Shown here: piece by piece, positions 18,003 to 29,329 of the stretch | Numbering within the stretch: the first letter of the stretch is position 1 | How the letters are laid out: each line of letters starts with the position of its first letter | Assembly (NCBI GenBank): GCA_963824225.1 | Contig: CAWGOF010000003.1 | Coordinates: forward strand, 1,364,001-1,428,000 | Source of the DNA: CAWGOF01 sp963824225 | GTDB taxonomy: Bacteria > Acidobacteriota > Polarisedimenticolia > Polarisedimenticolales > Polarisedimenticolaceae | DNA length: 64,000 nt | Direction: 5' to 3' | Made by a program: the position numbers and the translations under genes | Notes under the pieces: model-generated | Seen by the model: the letters and a program-made list of their open reading frames with translations, nothing else | Database searches by the model: none | What the model was told of the DNA's origin: nothing

Positions 18003-18617
18003 ATGAGCGCTGCGACGAAGGCCCTGAAAGCGACGATTCGAGGGGGGCTGCTGTTTCTCGTCCCCCTGGCGATCCTGATCATCGTGGGCGGCCACGTGTT
18101 CCGTCTGGCGAAAAAGGCGGTCGGCCCGTTGACCCGTGTGTTTCCGGAGCAGACGATCGTCGGGGTCACGACGACGTCTCTACTGACGGTCGTGGCCTTG
18201 CTCCTGATCTGTCTGCTCGCCGGTCTCGTCGCCAAGACAGCGCTCGGGAGCCGCATGACCCGCTGGTTCGAGGAATCGGTGCTCGGGGGGATCCCGCAGT
18301 ACCAGGTCCTGAAGAGCGTGACTCAGGGCTGGGCCGAGCTGACCGCCGCCGGCACGACCGAGGTCGTGCTCGTCCGCGCCGACGCCGGCTGGCAGATCGG
18401 GTACGTCTTCGATCGACTCGAGGGCGGCTGGCTGAGCGTGTTCTTGCCCCAGGCCCCGACGCCGCTCTCGGGAGACCTGACGTTCCTGCCGGCCGACCAG
18501 GTCAAGCCGACCAAGCTCTCGCTCACCGAGGCGATGCGTCTCGTCAAGAGTCTCGGGGCGGGCGCCGGAAAGGCCCTGGCCGGGATCGACCTCGGTCAGA
18601 CCCACTCGGCCAAGTAG
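18003..18617 (+). CDS. DUF502 family membrane protein
   Basis: A 204-aa inner-membrane protein with two membrane segments (GGLLFLVPLAILIIVGGHVF and LLTVVALLLICLLAGLVAK) and a soluble C-terminal domain, as in DUF502. Conserved bits include the first-helix Gly/Pro pattern, the IPQYQVLKSV patch and the FLPQAPTPLSGDLTFL segment. Function unknown; in some plants and bacteria this family is linked to membrane trafficking. The ATG at 18003 has GAGGG six bases upstream, so it is preferred over a GTG at 17970. Its 3' end overlaps the convergent gene by 22 bases. Confidence 0.85.
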   Translation: MSAATKALKATIRGGLLFLVPLAILIIVGGHVFRLAKKAVGPLTRVFPEQTIVGVTTTSLLTVVALLLICLLAGLVAKTALGSRMTRWFEESVLGGIPQYQVLKSVTQGWAELTAAGTTEVVLVRADAGWQIGYVFDRLEGGWLSVFLPQAPTPLSGDLTFLPADQVKPTKLSLTEAMRLVKSLGAGAGKALAGIDLGQTHSAK

Positions 18618-19270
18618 GCCCACTCCCGGTCGACGTCCCGCCGACCCGGGAGGACCGAGAACGCCGCCTTGCCGAGCGCGAGGTGGATCACGAAGAACCC
18701 GTGGTCGGCGGCACGGGCGAGCCGCTCCTGGACCGTCGGCGGCACGAGCTCGTCGAGCCGGCCAGGCTTCGCGCCGTACGCGCCGACGAAGCGGCTGGCC
18801 CACGGGTGCGCTCCGACCTCGAGCGCCGCTCCTGGCGGATCGATCTCGATCAGGCGCCGCAGCCAGTTACGCATCAACCCTGAGCCTTGCGCCACGTACA
18901 GGACGACCGACGCGGCGTGCAAGCTCTTCGCGTCACGCAGGTCGAACAGGTACGCCGACCAGCTCGCCCCGACGTTCGCGCGGTCCTCGCGGTCATCGCG
19001 ATGCGTGAGATCGAGCACGTCGACATGGTGCAGCCGGCCGCTACCGGATGCGCGCCCGAGGCAGCTGGACAGGCGCACGTTTCGCCGTGCGCCGGTCGAC
19101 CCGGTGAGGGCGTGCCACAGCTCCGTGAGGCCACCGGCTTCGCCATCGCACGGGACGAAGCCGAGAGCCTCGAGCCGACGCCGTACCGAGCCCCGGAGCG
19201 TCGCGTTCCATGCGGCGAAGAGACCCGCGACGATGAAGATGCCGAGCAGCACCCATCCGCCGGTCGACAT
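18596..19270 (-). CDS. Membrane-anchored hypothetical protein
   Basis: A 224-aa protein with one N-terminal membrane anchor (STGGWVLLGIFIVAGLFAAW) and a soluble domain of about 195 residues facing the cytoplasm or periplasm. Visible features are LGFVPCDGEAGG, a middle region with LHHVDVLDLTHRDD, and an ending DVDREWAYLAEWV. No family recognised. The ATG at 19270 has GAGGAGG upstream. Its last 22 bases overlap the end of the DUF502 gene on the other strand. Confidence 0.7.
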   Translation of the reverse strand: MSTGGWVLLGIFIVAGLFAAWNATLRGSVRRRLEALGFVPCDGEAGGLTELWHALTGSTGARRNVRLSSCLGRASGSGRLHHVDVLDLTHRDDREDRANVGASWSAYLFDLRDAKSLHAASVVLYVAQGSGLMRNWLRRLIEIDPPGAALEVGAHPWASRFVGAYGAKPGRLDELVPPTVQERLARAADHGFFVIHLALGKAAFSVLPGRRDVDREWAYLAEWV

Positions 19271-19321
19271 GGCACGCGCCTCCTCTCGGAGGCCCAATCT
19301 AGGTCGCCGTCGACGCTCGGG

Positions 19322-19657
19322 CTAGCAGCAGGTGATGAACCGGTCGCAGGACCCGCCACCGCAGTCGGCGCTCGTCGAGCACCGGATCCCGCACCCGCAG
19401 CGGCACCAGCCACTGGGTTTGGGCGGCTTCGCGGTGGGCTGAGCGGTCAGGCCGTCGACGCCTGCGTCGAACGCGGCCGGCTCATCGTCCTGAGGCGCGG
19501 CCGTACACACGGCCGTCTCATCGTCGAACGCCAGCTGCACGTCACAAGCGGTCTCGGTGGGCTGAGCCATCGCGGCCGTTTCGTTCGCCGGCTGTTCGAC
19601 GATCGCGGGCCCGAGGAGCGCGGACAGGGTGGTCAGGACGAGGATCGCTGCGTTCAT
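19322..19657 (-). CDS. Secreted protein with Cys-rich C-terminal knot-like segment
   Basis: A 111-aa exported protein: signal peptide (residues 1-20 or so), an acidic low-complexity linker (residues 25-80), then about 29 residues with nine Cys, including CRCGCGIRCSTSADCGGGS and a terminal CC. The CS-x3-DC element is shared with the peptide encoded at 62455-62778. The ATG has GAGGAGG at ideal spacing, and a good promoter lies 33 bases upstream. Disulfide-rich secreted peptide of unknown role. Confidence 0.7.
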   Translation of the reverse strand: MNAAILVLTTLSALLGPAIVEQPANETAAMAQPTETACDVQLAFDDETAVCTAAPQDDEPAAFDAGVDGLTAQPTAKPPKPSGWCRCGCGIRCSTSADCGGGSCDRFITCC

Positions 19658-19689
19658 GGATCCCTCCTCGTGTTCGGTCGGATGGCCGG

Positions 19690-19717
19690 ATTATACGGCG
19701 ATGTCCGCGAGTGTCAT
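19690..19717 (-). promoter_or_regulatory. Sigma70-type promoter of the Cys-rich gene
   Basis: Minus strand: ATGACA (19717-19712), 16 bases, then a perfect TATAAT (19695-19690). The -10 ends 32 bases before the ATG at 19657, leaving room for the strong Shine-Dalgarno. Confidence 0.6.
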
Positions 19718-19719
19718 CA

Positions 19720-20220
19720 TCAGAATGCCGAGACCTCCTTCTGCGCACCGCGGGGTAGCCTCAAGTACACCTCGGTCTCGATCACGGCGCACACGTCGCC
19801 TTGGGCGTCGATCGCCTCGGTCCGGAACGTGCGCGCGAACCTGCCGTCCCGCGCGAGCGCGGCTTCGGCGTCCGCGATGTCGCGCTCGGCGAGAGTGAAC
19901 CCGAGCGTCAGCGCAGTCGCAGCCGGCTTCCGGTACTCGATGCGCGCGCTCTTGAGCCAGGCCTGGATGCTCATTCCGCGGCGCGCGAACACCTGCCAGT
20001 AGAGCACGGCGTGGATCGGATCGGCGGCGGAGAAGATCGTCCCGCCGAACGTCGTGCCGAACAGGTTGCGGGTCAGCACGCTCCGCGCGACACGCACGCG
20101 GCACGCGGTGAAACCGGGTGCGATCTCGACGATCCGGATGCGCTGGCACAGGAGCGGCGGGTACAGGTTGAGCAGCCACCTGCCCCGCCGCTCGGACAGC
20201 ACGCGCGGCGCTCGGGCCAC
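19720..20220 (-). CDS. DUF4442 / PaaI-like hotdog thioesterase
   Basis: A 166-aa hotdog-fold protein of the DUF4442 type, which hydrolyses acyl-CoA thioesters. The typical order is seen: LLNLYPPLLCQRIRIVEIAPGFTACRVRV (first strands), then NLFGTTFGGTIFSAADP (the active-site helix), then IEYRKPAATAL and a final strand VCAVIETEVYLRLP. The start is a GTG two bases after the stop of the S41 peptidase gene, so it is probably in the same transcript. Substrate unknown. Confidence 0.82.
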   Translation of the reverse strand: MARAPRVLSERRGRWLLNLYPPLLCQRIRIVEIAPGFTACRVRVARSVLTRNLFGTTFGGTIFSAADPIHAVLYWQVFARRGMSIQAWLKSARIEYRKPAATALTLGFTLAERDIADAEAALARDGRFARTFRTEAIDAQGDVCAVIETEVYLRLPRGAQKEVSAF

Positions 20221-20222
20221 CC

Positions 20223-23560
<3,338 letters not shown>

Positions 23561-23656
23561 CGCCTCGATCTCCTCGTTTTTCAGCCTTCCGAGACCCGAG
23601 CCCGTCCTCGCGAAAAGGTCGTCGATCATAGCCCAGCCACGGGCGGGCCGAGCCGG

Positions 23657-23686
23657 TTGGACGGTCCCCAGAGCCGACGGTATATT
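23657..23686 (+). promoter_or_regulatory. Candidate promoter of the thioredoxin-like gene
   Basis: TTGGAC (23657-23662), 18 bases, TATATT (23681-23686), 31 bases before the ATG at 23718. The -10 is part of the 12-mer GACGGTATATTG that recurs exactly at 25418-25429 upstream of the UnbV/TPR gene. Confidence 0.45.
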
Positions 23687-23717
23687 GAGGCGCCCGCACG
23701 CTTCCCTGGAGGTTCTC

Positions 23718-24512
23718 ATGCGCAGGTCCCGCCGAATCCTCGCCACACTCGCGATCGCCGTGGCCGCCGTTGCCGCGGGTCCCGCGCCGGCCCAAGACAC
23801 GGTCGAGAGCCTGAACCAGCGCGTCCAAGCGCTCGAGAAGCGCATCGCCACGCTCGAGCAGACGCTGAGCCAGAAGCTGACTGCGATCGAGCAGAAGCTG
23901 TCCCAGCCGCAGGCCCAGGGTCAGCCGCAGCAGCCGAACCCGCAGGAGCAGGCGGCGGTCGCGGCGCTCGGAGAGATCAACAAGCTGGTCGCCTCCGGTG
24001 ACTACGACAAGGCGCGTGCGGGCATGGTCGAGTTCATGAAGACCTACCCCACGACCCGCGCCGCAGGGCAGGCACGCAAGCTCAATGAAGAGCTGCAGGT
24101 GATCGGGAAGGACGCGCCGGCCACGTGGGGCATCCAGAAGTGGTTCCAGGGCGAGAAGGACGTCGACCTGAAAGCCGCGAACAAGACGACGCTCGTCGTG
24201 TTCTGGGAAGAGTGGTGCCCGCACTGCCGCCGCGAGGTGCCGAAGCTCCAGCAGACCTACGATGGCCTCAAGGGGAACGGCCTGCAGGTCGTGGGCCTCA
24301 CCAAGGTCACGCGGAACGTAACCGATGACCAGGTCACGAAGTTCCTGACCGAGCAGAAGGTCGGCTACCCGATCGCCAAGGAAGACGGAACGCTCAGCAC
24401 GTACTTCGGCGTGAGCGGCATTCCGGCGGCCGCCGTCGTCAAGAACGGCAAGGTGATCTGGCGCGGCCACCCGGCGCAGCTCGACGAGGCGAAACTCAAG
24501 AGCTGGCTCTGA
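23718..24512 (+). CDS. Exported thioredoxin-like (TlpA/ResA-type) protein with coiled-coil N-terminus
   Basis: A 264-aa periplasmic thiol-disulfide protein. Signal peptide to about residue 26 (cleavage APA-QD), then a coiled coil (SLNQRVQALEKRIATLEQTL), a Gln/Pro-rich linker, a short helical repeat (ASGDYDKARAGMVEFMKTYP), and a thioredoxin domain with the redox motif EEWCPHCRREVP and the cis-Pro loop SGIPAAAVVKNG. The CPHC dipeptide is typical of more oxidising thioredoxin-fold enzymes such as DsbA. The ATG has CTGGAGG upstream. Divergent from the S41 gene. Confidence 0.87.
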   Translation: MRRSRRILATLAIAVAAVAAGPAPAQDTVESLNQRVQALEKRIATLEQTLSQKLTAIEQKLSQPQAQGQPQQPNPQEQAAVAALGEINKLVASGDYDKARAGMVEFMKTYPTTRAAGQARKLNEELQVIGKDAPATWGIQKWFQGEKDVDLKAANKTTLVVFWEEWCPHCRREVPKLQQTYDGLKGNGLQVVGLTKVTRNVTDDQVTKFLTEQKVGYPIAKEDGTLSTYFGVSGIPAAAVVKNGKVIWRGHPAQLDEAKLKSWL

Positions 24513-24562
24513 TCGGCGGCGCGCGCCCCAGGCTCGCCGGCGCAATCGCACTGTGCGCCGGG

Positions 24563-25393
24563 GTGGGCGCGACGGCATTCGGCGCTCTGCAGCTCGCACT
24601 CCCGGTGTTCGGCTCGGTGTTCCGTGCTCGCGGAATCGCCCCACCCGATCCACGTGCCTCGATCGCGTCGGGCCTGAGCTACCTGATCGTCGCCGCGGCG
24701 TTCTTCGTGACCGGGGTGGGGGCGTTGCGGGACCGCGCGTGGGCCCGGCCCGCGCTCGCGAGCCTGGCCTGGATCTGGCTCCTGACCGGGGTGATCGTCG
24801 TCCTCGTCCTCGCGCTCTTCGTGCCCGTCCTGCCCGTGCCTGAAGAGCTCGTGCTCGCGGTGCGGGCGATCATTCTCGTCGGCGGGCTGGGCTTCGGCAT
24901 CGTCCTGCCCGTGGGGTTGCTGTGGCTGCTTCGCATCCCCGCCGGTCTCGACGTGGCCCGGCCGAGCCACTGGCCGCCTCAGCCCGTGCTCGTGCTAGCC
25001 GTCGCTCTCGCCGCGACGAGCGTGCTCTCGCTCCCGACGCTCGTGCGTCCCGTCATCCCGCTGTTCCACGTCGTCCTGACGGGCCTGCCGGCGGCCGCGG
25101 CAACGCTCGGCCTGGCCGCGTCCAGCGCCTGGCTCGCGTTCGCCGTGTACAGGCTCGAGCGCCGGGGGCTCGTCGGTACGGCGCTGCTGTTCCTCGTCTT
25201 CGGCGTGTCGCTCGTCGTGACCGCGCTGGCCGTCGACCCGGTGGCGCTGTGGACGGCGCTCGGAGCGGGAGCGGACGACGCCGATGCGCTCTCGACGCTC
25301 GCGGTCGGTCGCACCGCCGCGGCGTCGGCCGCAGCGCTGGCGACGGCCGCCTCTCTCGTATGGCTCGCCTCGTTGCGCCGGTACTTTCGCTAG
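24563..25393 (+). CDS. Polytopic membrane protein of unknown function
   Basis: At least 276 aa with seven or eight hydrophobic segments (LSYLIVAAAFFVTGVG, WIWLLTGVIVVLVLALFV, VLVLAVALAATSVLSL, LFLVFGVSLVVTALAV). No family recognised. The start is uncertain: GTG at 24563 lies inside the first hydrophobic segment, and the frame remains open and hydrophobic back to the stop of the thioredoxin-like gene (RLAGAIALCAGVGATAFG), where only a CTG overlapping that TGA is available. It is likely co-transcribed with the thioredoxin-like gene. Confidence 0.65.
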   Translation: MGATAFGALQLALPVFGSVFRARGIAPPDPRASIASGLSYLIVAAAFFVTGVGALRDRAWARPALASLAWIWLLTGVIVVLVLALFVPVLPVPEELVLAVRAIILVGGLGFGIVLPVGLLWLLRIPAGLDVARPSHWPPQPVLVLAVALAATSVLSLPTLVRPVIPLFHVVLTGLPAAAATLGLAASSAWLAFAVYRLERRGLVGTALLFLVFGVSLVVTALAVDPVALWTALGAGADDADALSTLAVGRTAAASAAALATAASLVWLASLRRYFR

Positions 25394-25504
25394 CCCCAGC
25401 CATCGCCCGTCGCGGTTGACGGTATATTGGGCTCGTTTCTCGCCGCCCGCGTCGTTTGGGGGCCGGCCGGTCCACGCGGATCGGCCGCGCGGAGTAGCGG
25501 CAGC

Positions 25505-27748
25505 GTGACCGTCTCGCGGCATCGCGTACTCGCCGTCGTCCTGCTGGCGTGGACCGCCGGAACGGCGGGAAGCCCGACGCCCGCCCCGGCACCCTCGAGC
25601 CATGACCGGATGGTCGCGCTCCTGCGCGACATCGCCGACCGCACGGCCGAGGATCATCCCCTGCTCAGCGAGGCCCAGCTCGAGGCGGTGAAGAAAAAGC
25701 TCGAGGCACTCCCGCCGAACGCACCGGCGGGGAAGCGCCTCCCGCTCCAGCTCCAGCGCGCGGAGCTCGCGCTGCGGCAGAACCACGTGCTCGAGGCGAT
25801 CCACGACTTCGAGATCGTCGTGCACGATACGGCGGCCGAGATCGCGGGGGGCCGGCCGGACGATGGCAAGCTGGCCCTGGTCACCTACCGCCTCGGTGTT
25901 GCGTATCTGCGTCTCGGCGAGACGCAGAACTGCTGCTTGCGCAACACGCCCGAGAGCTGCCTCGCGCCGATCAAGGGGCGCGGGGTCCACACGCTGCGCG
26001 AGGGCTCCGAGCGCGCGGTCGAGCAGTTCCAGAAGGTCCTCGAGCGCACGCCCGCCGACTCGGACCTGCACCTCAAGGCGAAGTGGCTTCTCAACATCGC
26101 GCACATGACGCTCGGGAGCTATCCCGACAGCGTACCGAAAAGCGCGCTCATCCCGCCCTCGGCGTTCACGTCCCCTGGGCCGTTTCCGAAGTTTCCCAAC
26201 CGCGCGCAGGACCTGGGGATCGCCGGGTTCAACCTCGCCGGCGGCGTGATCCTCGACGACTTCGACGGCGACGGGTACCTCGACATCTTGCATTCGACCT
26301 ACGAGCCGAGCGAGCCGCTGCGCTACTTCCACAACGAGCGCGACGGCACGTTCCGCCTGCGCACGGACGAGGCGAACCTGTCGGGCATCCTCGGCGGGTT
26401 CAACCTCGTGCAGGCGGACTACGACAACGACGGCGACACCGACGTGCTCGTGCTCCGCGGAGCGTGGCTCGGCCGGACGGGCACGATCCCGAAGTCGCTC
26501 CTGCGCAACGAGGGCGACGGCACGTTCCAGGACGTCACGTTCGACGCCGGGCTCGTCGAGCCGGCGACGCCGACGCAGACCGCAGCGTGGGCCGACTACG
26601 ACGGCGACGGCGACCTCGACCTGTTCGTCGGGAGCGAGGCGGTGCTGGGCTTCGAGCCGCCCTGTCAGCTGTGGCGCAACAGGGGTGACGGCACATTCGA
26701 AGAAGTCGCGGAGAAGGCCGGGGTCCAGAACTTCCGCTTCGCCAAGGGCGTGGCGTGGGGCGACTACGACGAGGACGGCGATCCGGATCTCTACGTATCG
26801 AACCTCGGGCAGGACAACCGGCTGTACCGGAACGAGGGGGACGGCACGTTCAAGGACGTCGCGTCCGAGCTCGGCGTGACCGCGCCGAAGCGCAGCTTCG
26901 TCCCGTGGTTCTGGGACTTCGACAACGACGGGAAGCTCGACCTGTTCGTCGGGAACTACAACTGGAGCGAGGGCGGCGTCGCCGCGGTCACACGCAGCGC
27001 GCTCGGCAACCCGGATCCCGTCGACCGGCCGAGCCTGTACAAGGGCGCTGGCACGGGCAAGTTCGAGGACGTCGCCGCAGCGCGCGGCCTGACCGAAACG
27101 ATGCTGCCGATGGGCGCCAACTACGGCGATCTCGACGGCGACGGCTGGCTCGACTTCTACCTCGGCACCGGGTTCCCGGACTACGAAGGACTCGTGCCGA
27201 ACCGGATGTTCCGCAACGATCGCGGGACACGGTTCGTCGACGTGACCTACGCCGGCGGTTTCGGCAACCTGCAGAAGGGTCACGGCGTCGCGTTCGGCGA
27301 CCTGGACAACGACGGCGACCAGGACGTGTTCGAGCAGGTCGGCGGCTTCTTCCTCGGCGACAAGTACGCGAACTCGCTGTACGAGAACCCGGGCTTCGGT
27401 CGCCGGTGGATCGCGATCGAGGCCGAGGGGCGGAAGTCGAACCGCTCGGGCTTCGGTGCGCGGATCCGTGTCGACGTCATCGACGGCGGCCGCGAGCGCT
27501 CGGTGTGGCGTTGGGTCGGTAGTGGCGCGAGCTTCGGCGCGAACCCGCTACGCCAGCACATCGGCCTGGGGAGCGCGACGAAGATCAAGCGCCTCGAGAT
27601 CTACTGGCCGACGAGCAAGACGACCCAGGTGTTCGAGGACGTCCCACGCGACCGGATCGTCCACATCGTCGAGGGCGTGCAGGAGCTGAAGGTCGTGAAA
27701 GTCGACCGGCTCCGGCTCGGCGGGAAGACGCAGACGAAGTCGAAGTAG
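25505..27748 (+). CDS. Exported TPR + FG-GAP/VCBS + UnbV (ASPIC) protein
   Basis: A 747-aa exported protein. Signal peptide about 1-25; helical TPR-like region to about residue 200 (RLGVAYLRLGETQ, AVEQFQKVLERTP); then seven or so VCBS/FG-GAP units with calcium-loop DxDxDG motifs (DDFDGDGYLDIL, ADYDGDGDLDLFVG, GDYDEDGDPDLYVSN); then a C-terminal UnbV/ASPIC domain (SGFGARIRVDVI, GLGSATKIKRLEIYWP). The family is CRTAC1-like: an extracellular beta-propeller that binds Ca2+, of uncertain role. GTG at 25505 is chosen because it starts the signal peptide and has GGAG upstream. It is one of three UnbV-domain proteins here. Confidence 0.87.
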   Translation: MTVSRHRVLAVVLLAWTAGTAGSPTPAPAPSSHDRMVALLRDIADRTAEDHPLLSEAQLEAVKKKLEALPPNAPAGKRLPLQLQRAELALRQNHVLEAIHDFEIVVHDTAAEIAGGRPDDGKLALVTYRLGVAYLRLGETQNCCLRNTPESCLAPIKGRGVHTLREGSERAVEQFQKVLERTPADSDLHLKAKWLLNIAHMTLGSYPDSVPKSALIPPSAFTSPGPFPKFPNRAQDLGIAGFNLAGGVILDDFDGDGYLDILHSTYEPSEPLRYFHNERDGTFRLRTDEANLSGILGGFNLVQADYDNDGDTDVLVLRGAWLGRTGTIPKSLLRNEGDGTFQDVTFDAGLVEPATPTQTAAWADYDGDGDLDLFVGSEAVLGFEPPCQLWRNRGDGTFEEVAEKAGVQNFRFAKGVAWGDYDEDGDPDLYVSNLGQDNRLYRNEGDGTFKDVASELGVTAPKRSFVPWFWDFDNDGKLDLFVGNYNWSEGGVAAVTRSALGNPDPVDRPSLYKGAGTGKFEDVAAARGLTETMLPMGANYGDLDGDGWLDFYLGTGFPDYEGLVPNRMFRNDRGTRFVDVTYAGGFGNLQKGHGVAFGDLDNDGDQDVFEQVGGFFLGDKYANSLYENPGFGRRWIAIEAEGRKSNRSGFGARIRVDVIDGGRERSVWRWVGSGASFGANPLRQHIGLGSATKIKRLEIYWPTSKTTQVFEDVPRDRIVHIVEGVQELKVVKVDRLRLGGKTQTKSK

Positions 27749-27773
27749 TCGGACTGGCTCGATGCCATTTCCA

Positions 27774-27792
27774 ATGGTATGTTTCATACCAT
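27774..27792 (+). promoter_or_regulatory. Perfect palindromic operator of the VapBC-type operon
   Basis: ATGGTATG-TTT-CATACCAT is a perfect 8-bp inverted repeat with a 3-base centre. It is AT-richer than its surroundings and overlaps the start codon of the antitoxin (27791). AbrB-type antitoxins bind such repeats to repress their own operon, so autoregulation at this site is likely. Confidence 0.75.
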
Positions 27793-28045
27793 GAAAGTGT
27801 CCATTGACGCAGCCGGACGGCTCGTCCTCCCCAAAGTCGTGCGGGACGAGGCCGACCTGCGCCCCGGTGAGCCGCTCGAGGTGACGGTCCGGGACGGACG
27901 AATCGAGATCGTCCCCGCTCCGCGCGACGTCCGGATCGAGCGCCGGAAGGGCTTCCGGGTCGCCGAGCCCGCAGGGCGTTTCGAGACGCTCCGCGAACCG
28001 ACGGTGCGGCGGGTTCGCGAGCGCCTGCGTGGACGTCGCAAGTGA
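27791..28045 (+). CDS. AbrB/MazE-type antitoxin
   Basis: An 84-aa antitoxin. Residues 1-45 form a swapped-hairpin AbrB DNA-binding domain (KVSIDAAGRLVLPKVVRDE, PGEPLEVTVRDGRIEIVP). The Arg-rich C-terminal half (RIERRKGFRV, REPTVRRVRERLRGRRK) would wrap and inhibit the PIN toxin. Start at 27791 rather than 27779 because VapB-type proteins begin right at the 'MKVSID' strand; the upstream ATG lies within the operator. The stop overlaps the toxin start as GTGA. Confidence 0.88.
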   Translation: MKVSIDAAGRLVLPKVVRDEADLRPGEPLEVTVRDGRIEIVPAPRDVRIERRKGFRVAEPAGRFETLREPTVRRVRERLRGRRK

Positions 28046-28491
28046 GCGCCACCGCGATCGATACGAGCGTGATCGTGGCGGCATTGCTCGGATGGCACGA
28101 GTTCCACGACGCTGCGCTCGCCGCGCTCGTCCATGCGCGGGATGAGCCCGGCGGGAAGCTGCTCCTTCCGGCGCCGGCCCTCGTCGAGGCGTATTCCGTG
28201 ATGACGCGCCTGCCCGCTCCGCACCGCCTCTCCCCTGGCGCAGCACTCGAGATCCTGTCCGGCTCCTTCGAGGACCATGCCGAGGTCGTATCGCTGAGCG
28301 GATCCGAGACGTGGCGCTTCCTGCACGACACGGCCGACATCGGCCTTGCCGGCGGCGGAGCCTACGACGCCTTGATCGTGCGCTGTGCCCGCAAGGGGCG
28401 GGCGACGACCTTGCTCACCCTCGATCGCCGGGACTTCGAGCGTCTACCGCTTGCCGGCATCACGCTCGCCGTGCCCGGCACGAGCGATTGA
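28042..28491 (+). CDS. PIN-domain toxin (VapC-type)
   Basis: A 149-aa PIN-domain ribonuclease, the toxin of this pair. All four acidic residues are present: Asp7 (TAIDTSV), Glu49 (ALVEAYSV), Asp109 (GAYDALIV) and Asp128 (LTLDRRDF). VapC toxins cleave specific RNAs, often initiator tRNA or rRNA, using Mg2+; the target here is unknown. GTG start overlapping the antitoxin stop by four bases, the usual coupling for toxin-antitoxin genes. Confidence 0.9.
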   Translation: MSATAIDTSVIVAALLGWHEFHDAALAALVHARDEPGGKLLLPAPALVEAYSVMTRLPAPHRLSPGAALEILSGSFEDHAEVVSLSGSETWRFLHDTADIGLAGGGAYDALIVRCARKGRATTLLTLDRRDFERLPLAGITLAVPGTSD

Positions 28492-28668
28492 CCGTTCTCA
28501 GGCGAGCCGTCGGGTCCGACTTCTGACCGGCGCCTTCGACGCCGCATGCAGGTTGCGGCATGCCGTCGGGCCGGGCTCTCTCAAGCGAGAGGCCGGCCTC
28601 TCCGCGGAGAGAATCCAGCACCGACGGATCCCGAGAACAGCTCGCTTTCGGTGGCACGCGCCTTGACC

Positions 28669-28694
28669 TCATGGCGTCCACGAGGACGCCATGA
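28669..28694. repeat. Perfect 11-bp inverted repeat upstream of the matrixin operon
   Basis: TCATGGCGTCC (28669-28679), loop ACGA, GGACGCCATGA (28684-28694). It lies in the longest gene-free stretch (28492-28762), 68 bases before the GTG of the small exported protein. It may be an operator or an mRNA hairpin; no T-run follows. The rest of that gap shows only minor GC-rich hairpins and no gene. Confidence 0.6.
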
Positions 28695-28762
28695 ACTTCG
28701 AGCGAGAGCTGCCACCGCGCCGTAGAATGCAGAGCAAGCGCCTGGTTGGGGGAGGGTCGACC

Positions 28763-29329
28763 GTGAACTCTCATATCCAGAGCGTGGCCTCGCGTCTCTG
28801 GGTTGTCGCGGCCATCCTGGCCGTGGCGTTCGACGCCCCACAAGCGTCCCAGATCCGCCCGCTGAACATCGCCGAGATGACGGAGCGAGCGGACCGGATC
28901 TTCGCCGGACGCTGCGTCGGCCTGCGCGTGGTTCCCGACGCGGAGCTCGGGCACCTCGTGACCCACGTCACGTTCGTCGTGGAGCGCGCCGCGAAGGGTG
29001 CTGCCCGAGGCACGGTCACGATCCGTGTGCTCGGAGCGATCGAAGGCGTCCCACGGTTTCAGAACGGCGAGGAGGTCGTGCTCTTCCTCTACCCCGAGAA
29101 TCGCCGCGGCCTGACCAGCCCCGTGGGTTTCGGCCAGGGCAAGTTCACGATCGTGCGCGACAAGCTCGGGGCGCGCTTCGCGGTGAACGGGTTCGCCAAC
29201 GAGAACCTGCTGCGGAACCTGTCGGGCGAGGCCGAGCGGCGCCTCGGCTCCGCGCGGTGGCCGACTCGGAGCCCGATCCTCGCGGATGACCTCCTCGATG
29301 CGGTGGATTCGCTGACGAGGCAGCCGTGA
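28763..29329 (+). CDS. Small exported protein paired with matrixin (copy 1)
   Basis: A 188-aa protein with an N-terminal export segment (RLWVVAAILAVAFDAPQA) and a beta-rich mature domain. Key patches are LNIAEMTERADRIFAGRCVG, VTFVVERAAKGAARG, FQNGEEVVLFLYPENR and GFGQGKFTIVRD. It shares the same order of patches with the protein at 42021-42623 (VTFDVDRGLKG, IGTRYLLFLNRQ, DQGRFRV). GTG at 28763 is chosen for its GGGAGGG ribosome site. It overlaps the giant matrixin gene as GTGA, so the two are coupled. An inhibitor, chaperone or substrate of the peptidase is possible but unproven. Confidence 0.7.
   Translation: MNSHIQSVASRLWVVAAILAVAFDAPQASQIRPLNIAEMTERADRIFAGRCVGLRVVPDAELGHLVTHVTFVVERAAKGAARGTVTIRVLGAIEGVPRFQNGEEVVLFLYPENRRGLTSPVGFGQGKFTIVRDKLGARFAVNGFANENLLRNLSGEAERRLGSARWPTRSPILADDLLDAVDSLTRQP

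Noticed and set aside
27774..27792. Palindrome considered as a terminator of the UnbV/TPR gene
   Set aside because: AT-rich, overlaps a start codon and has no T-run; operator fits better.
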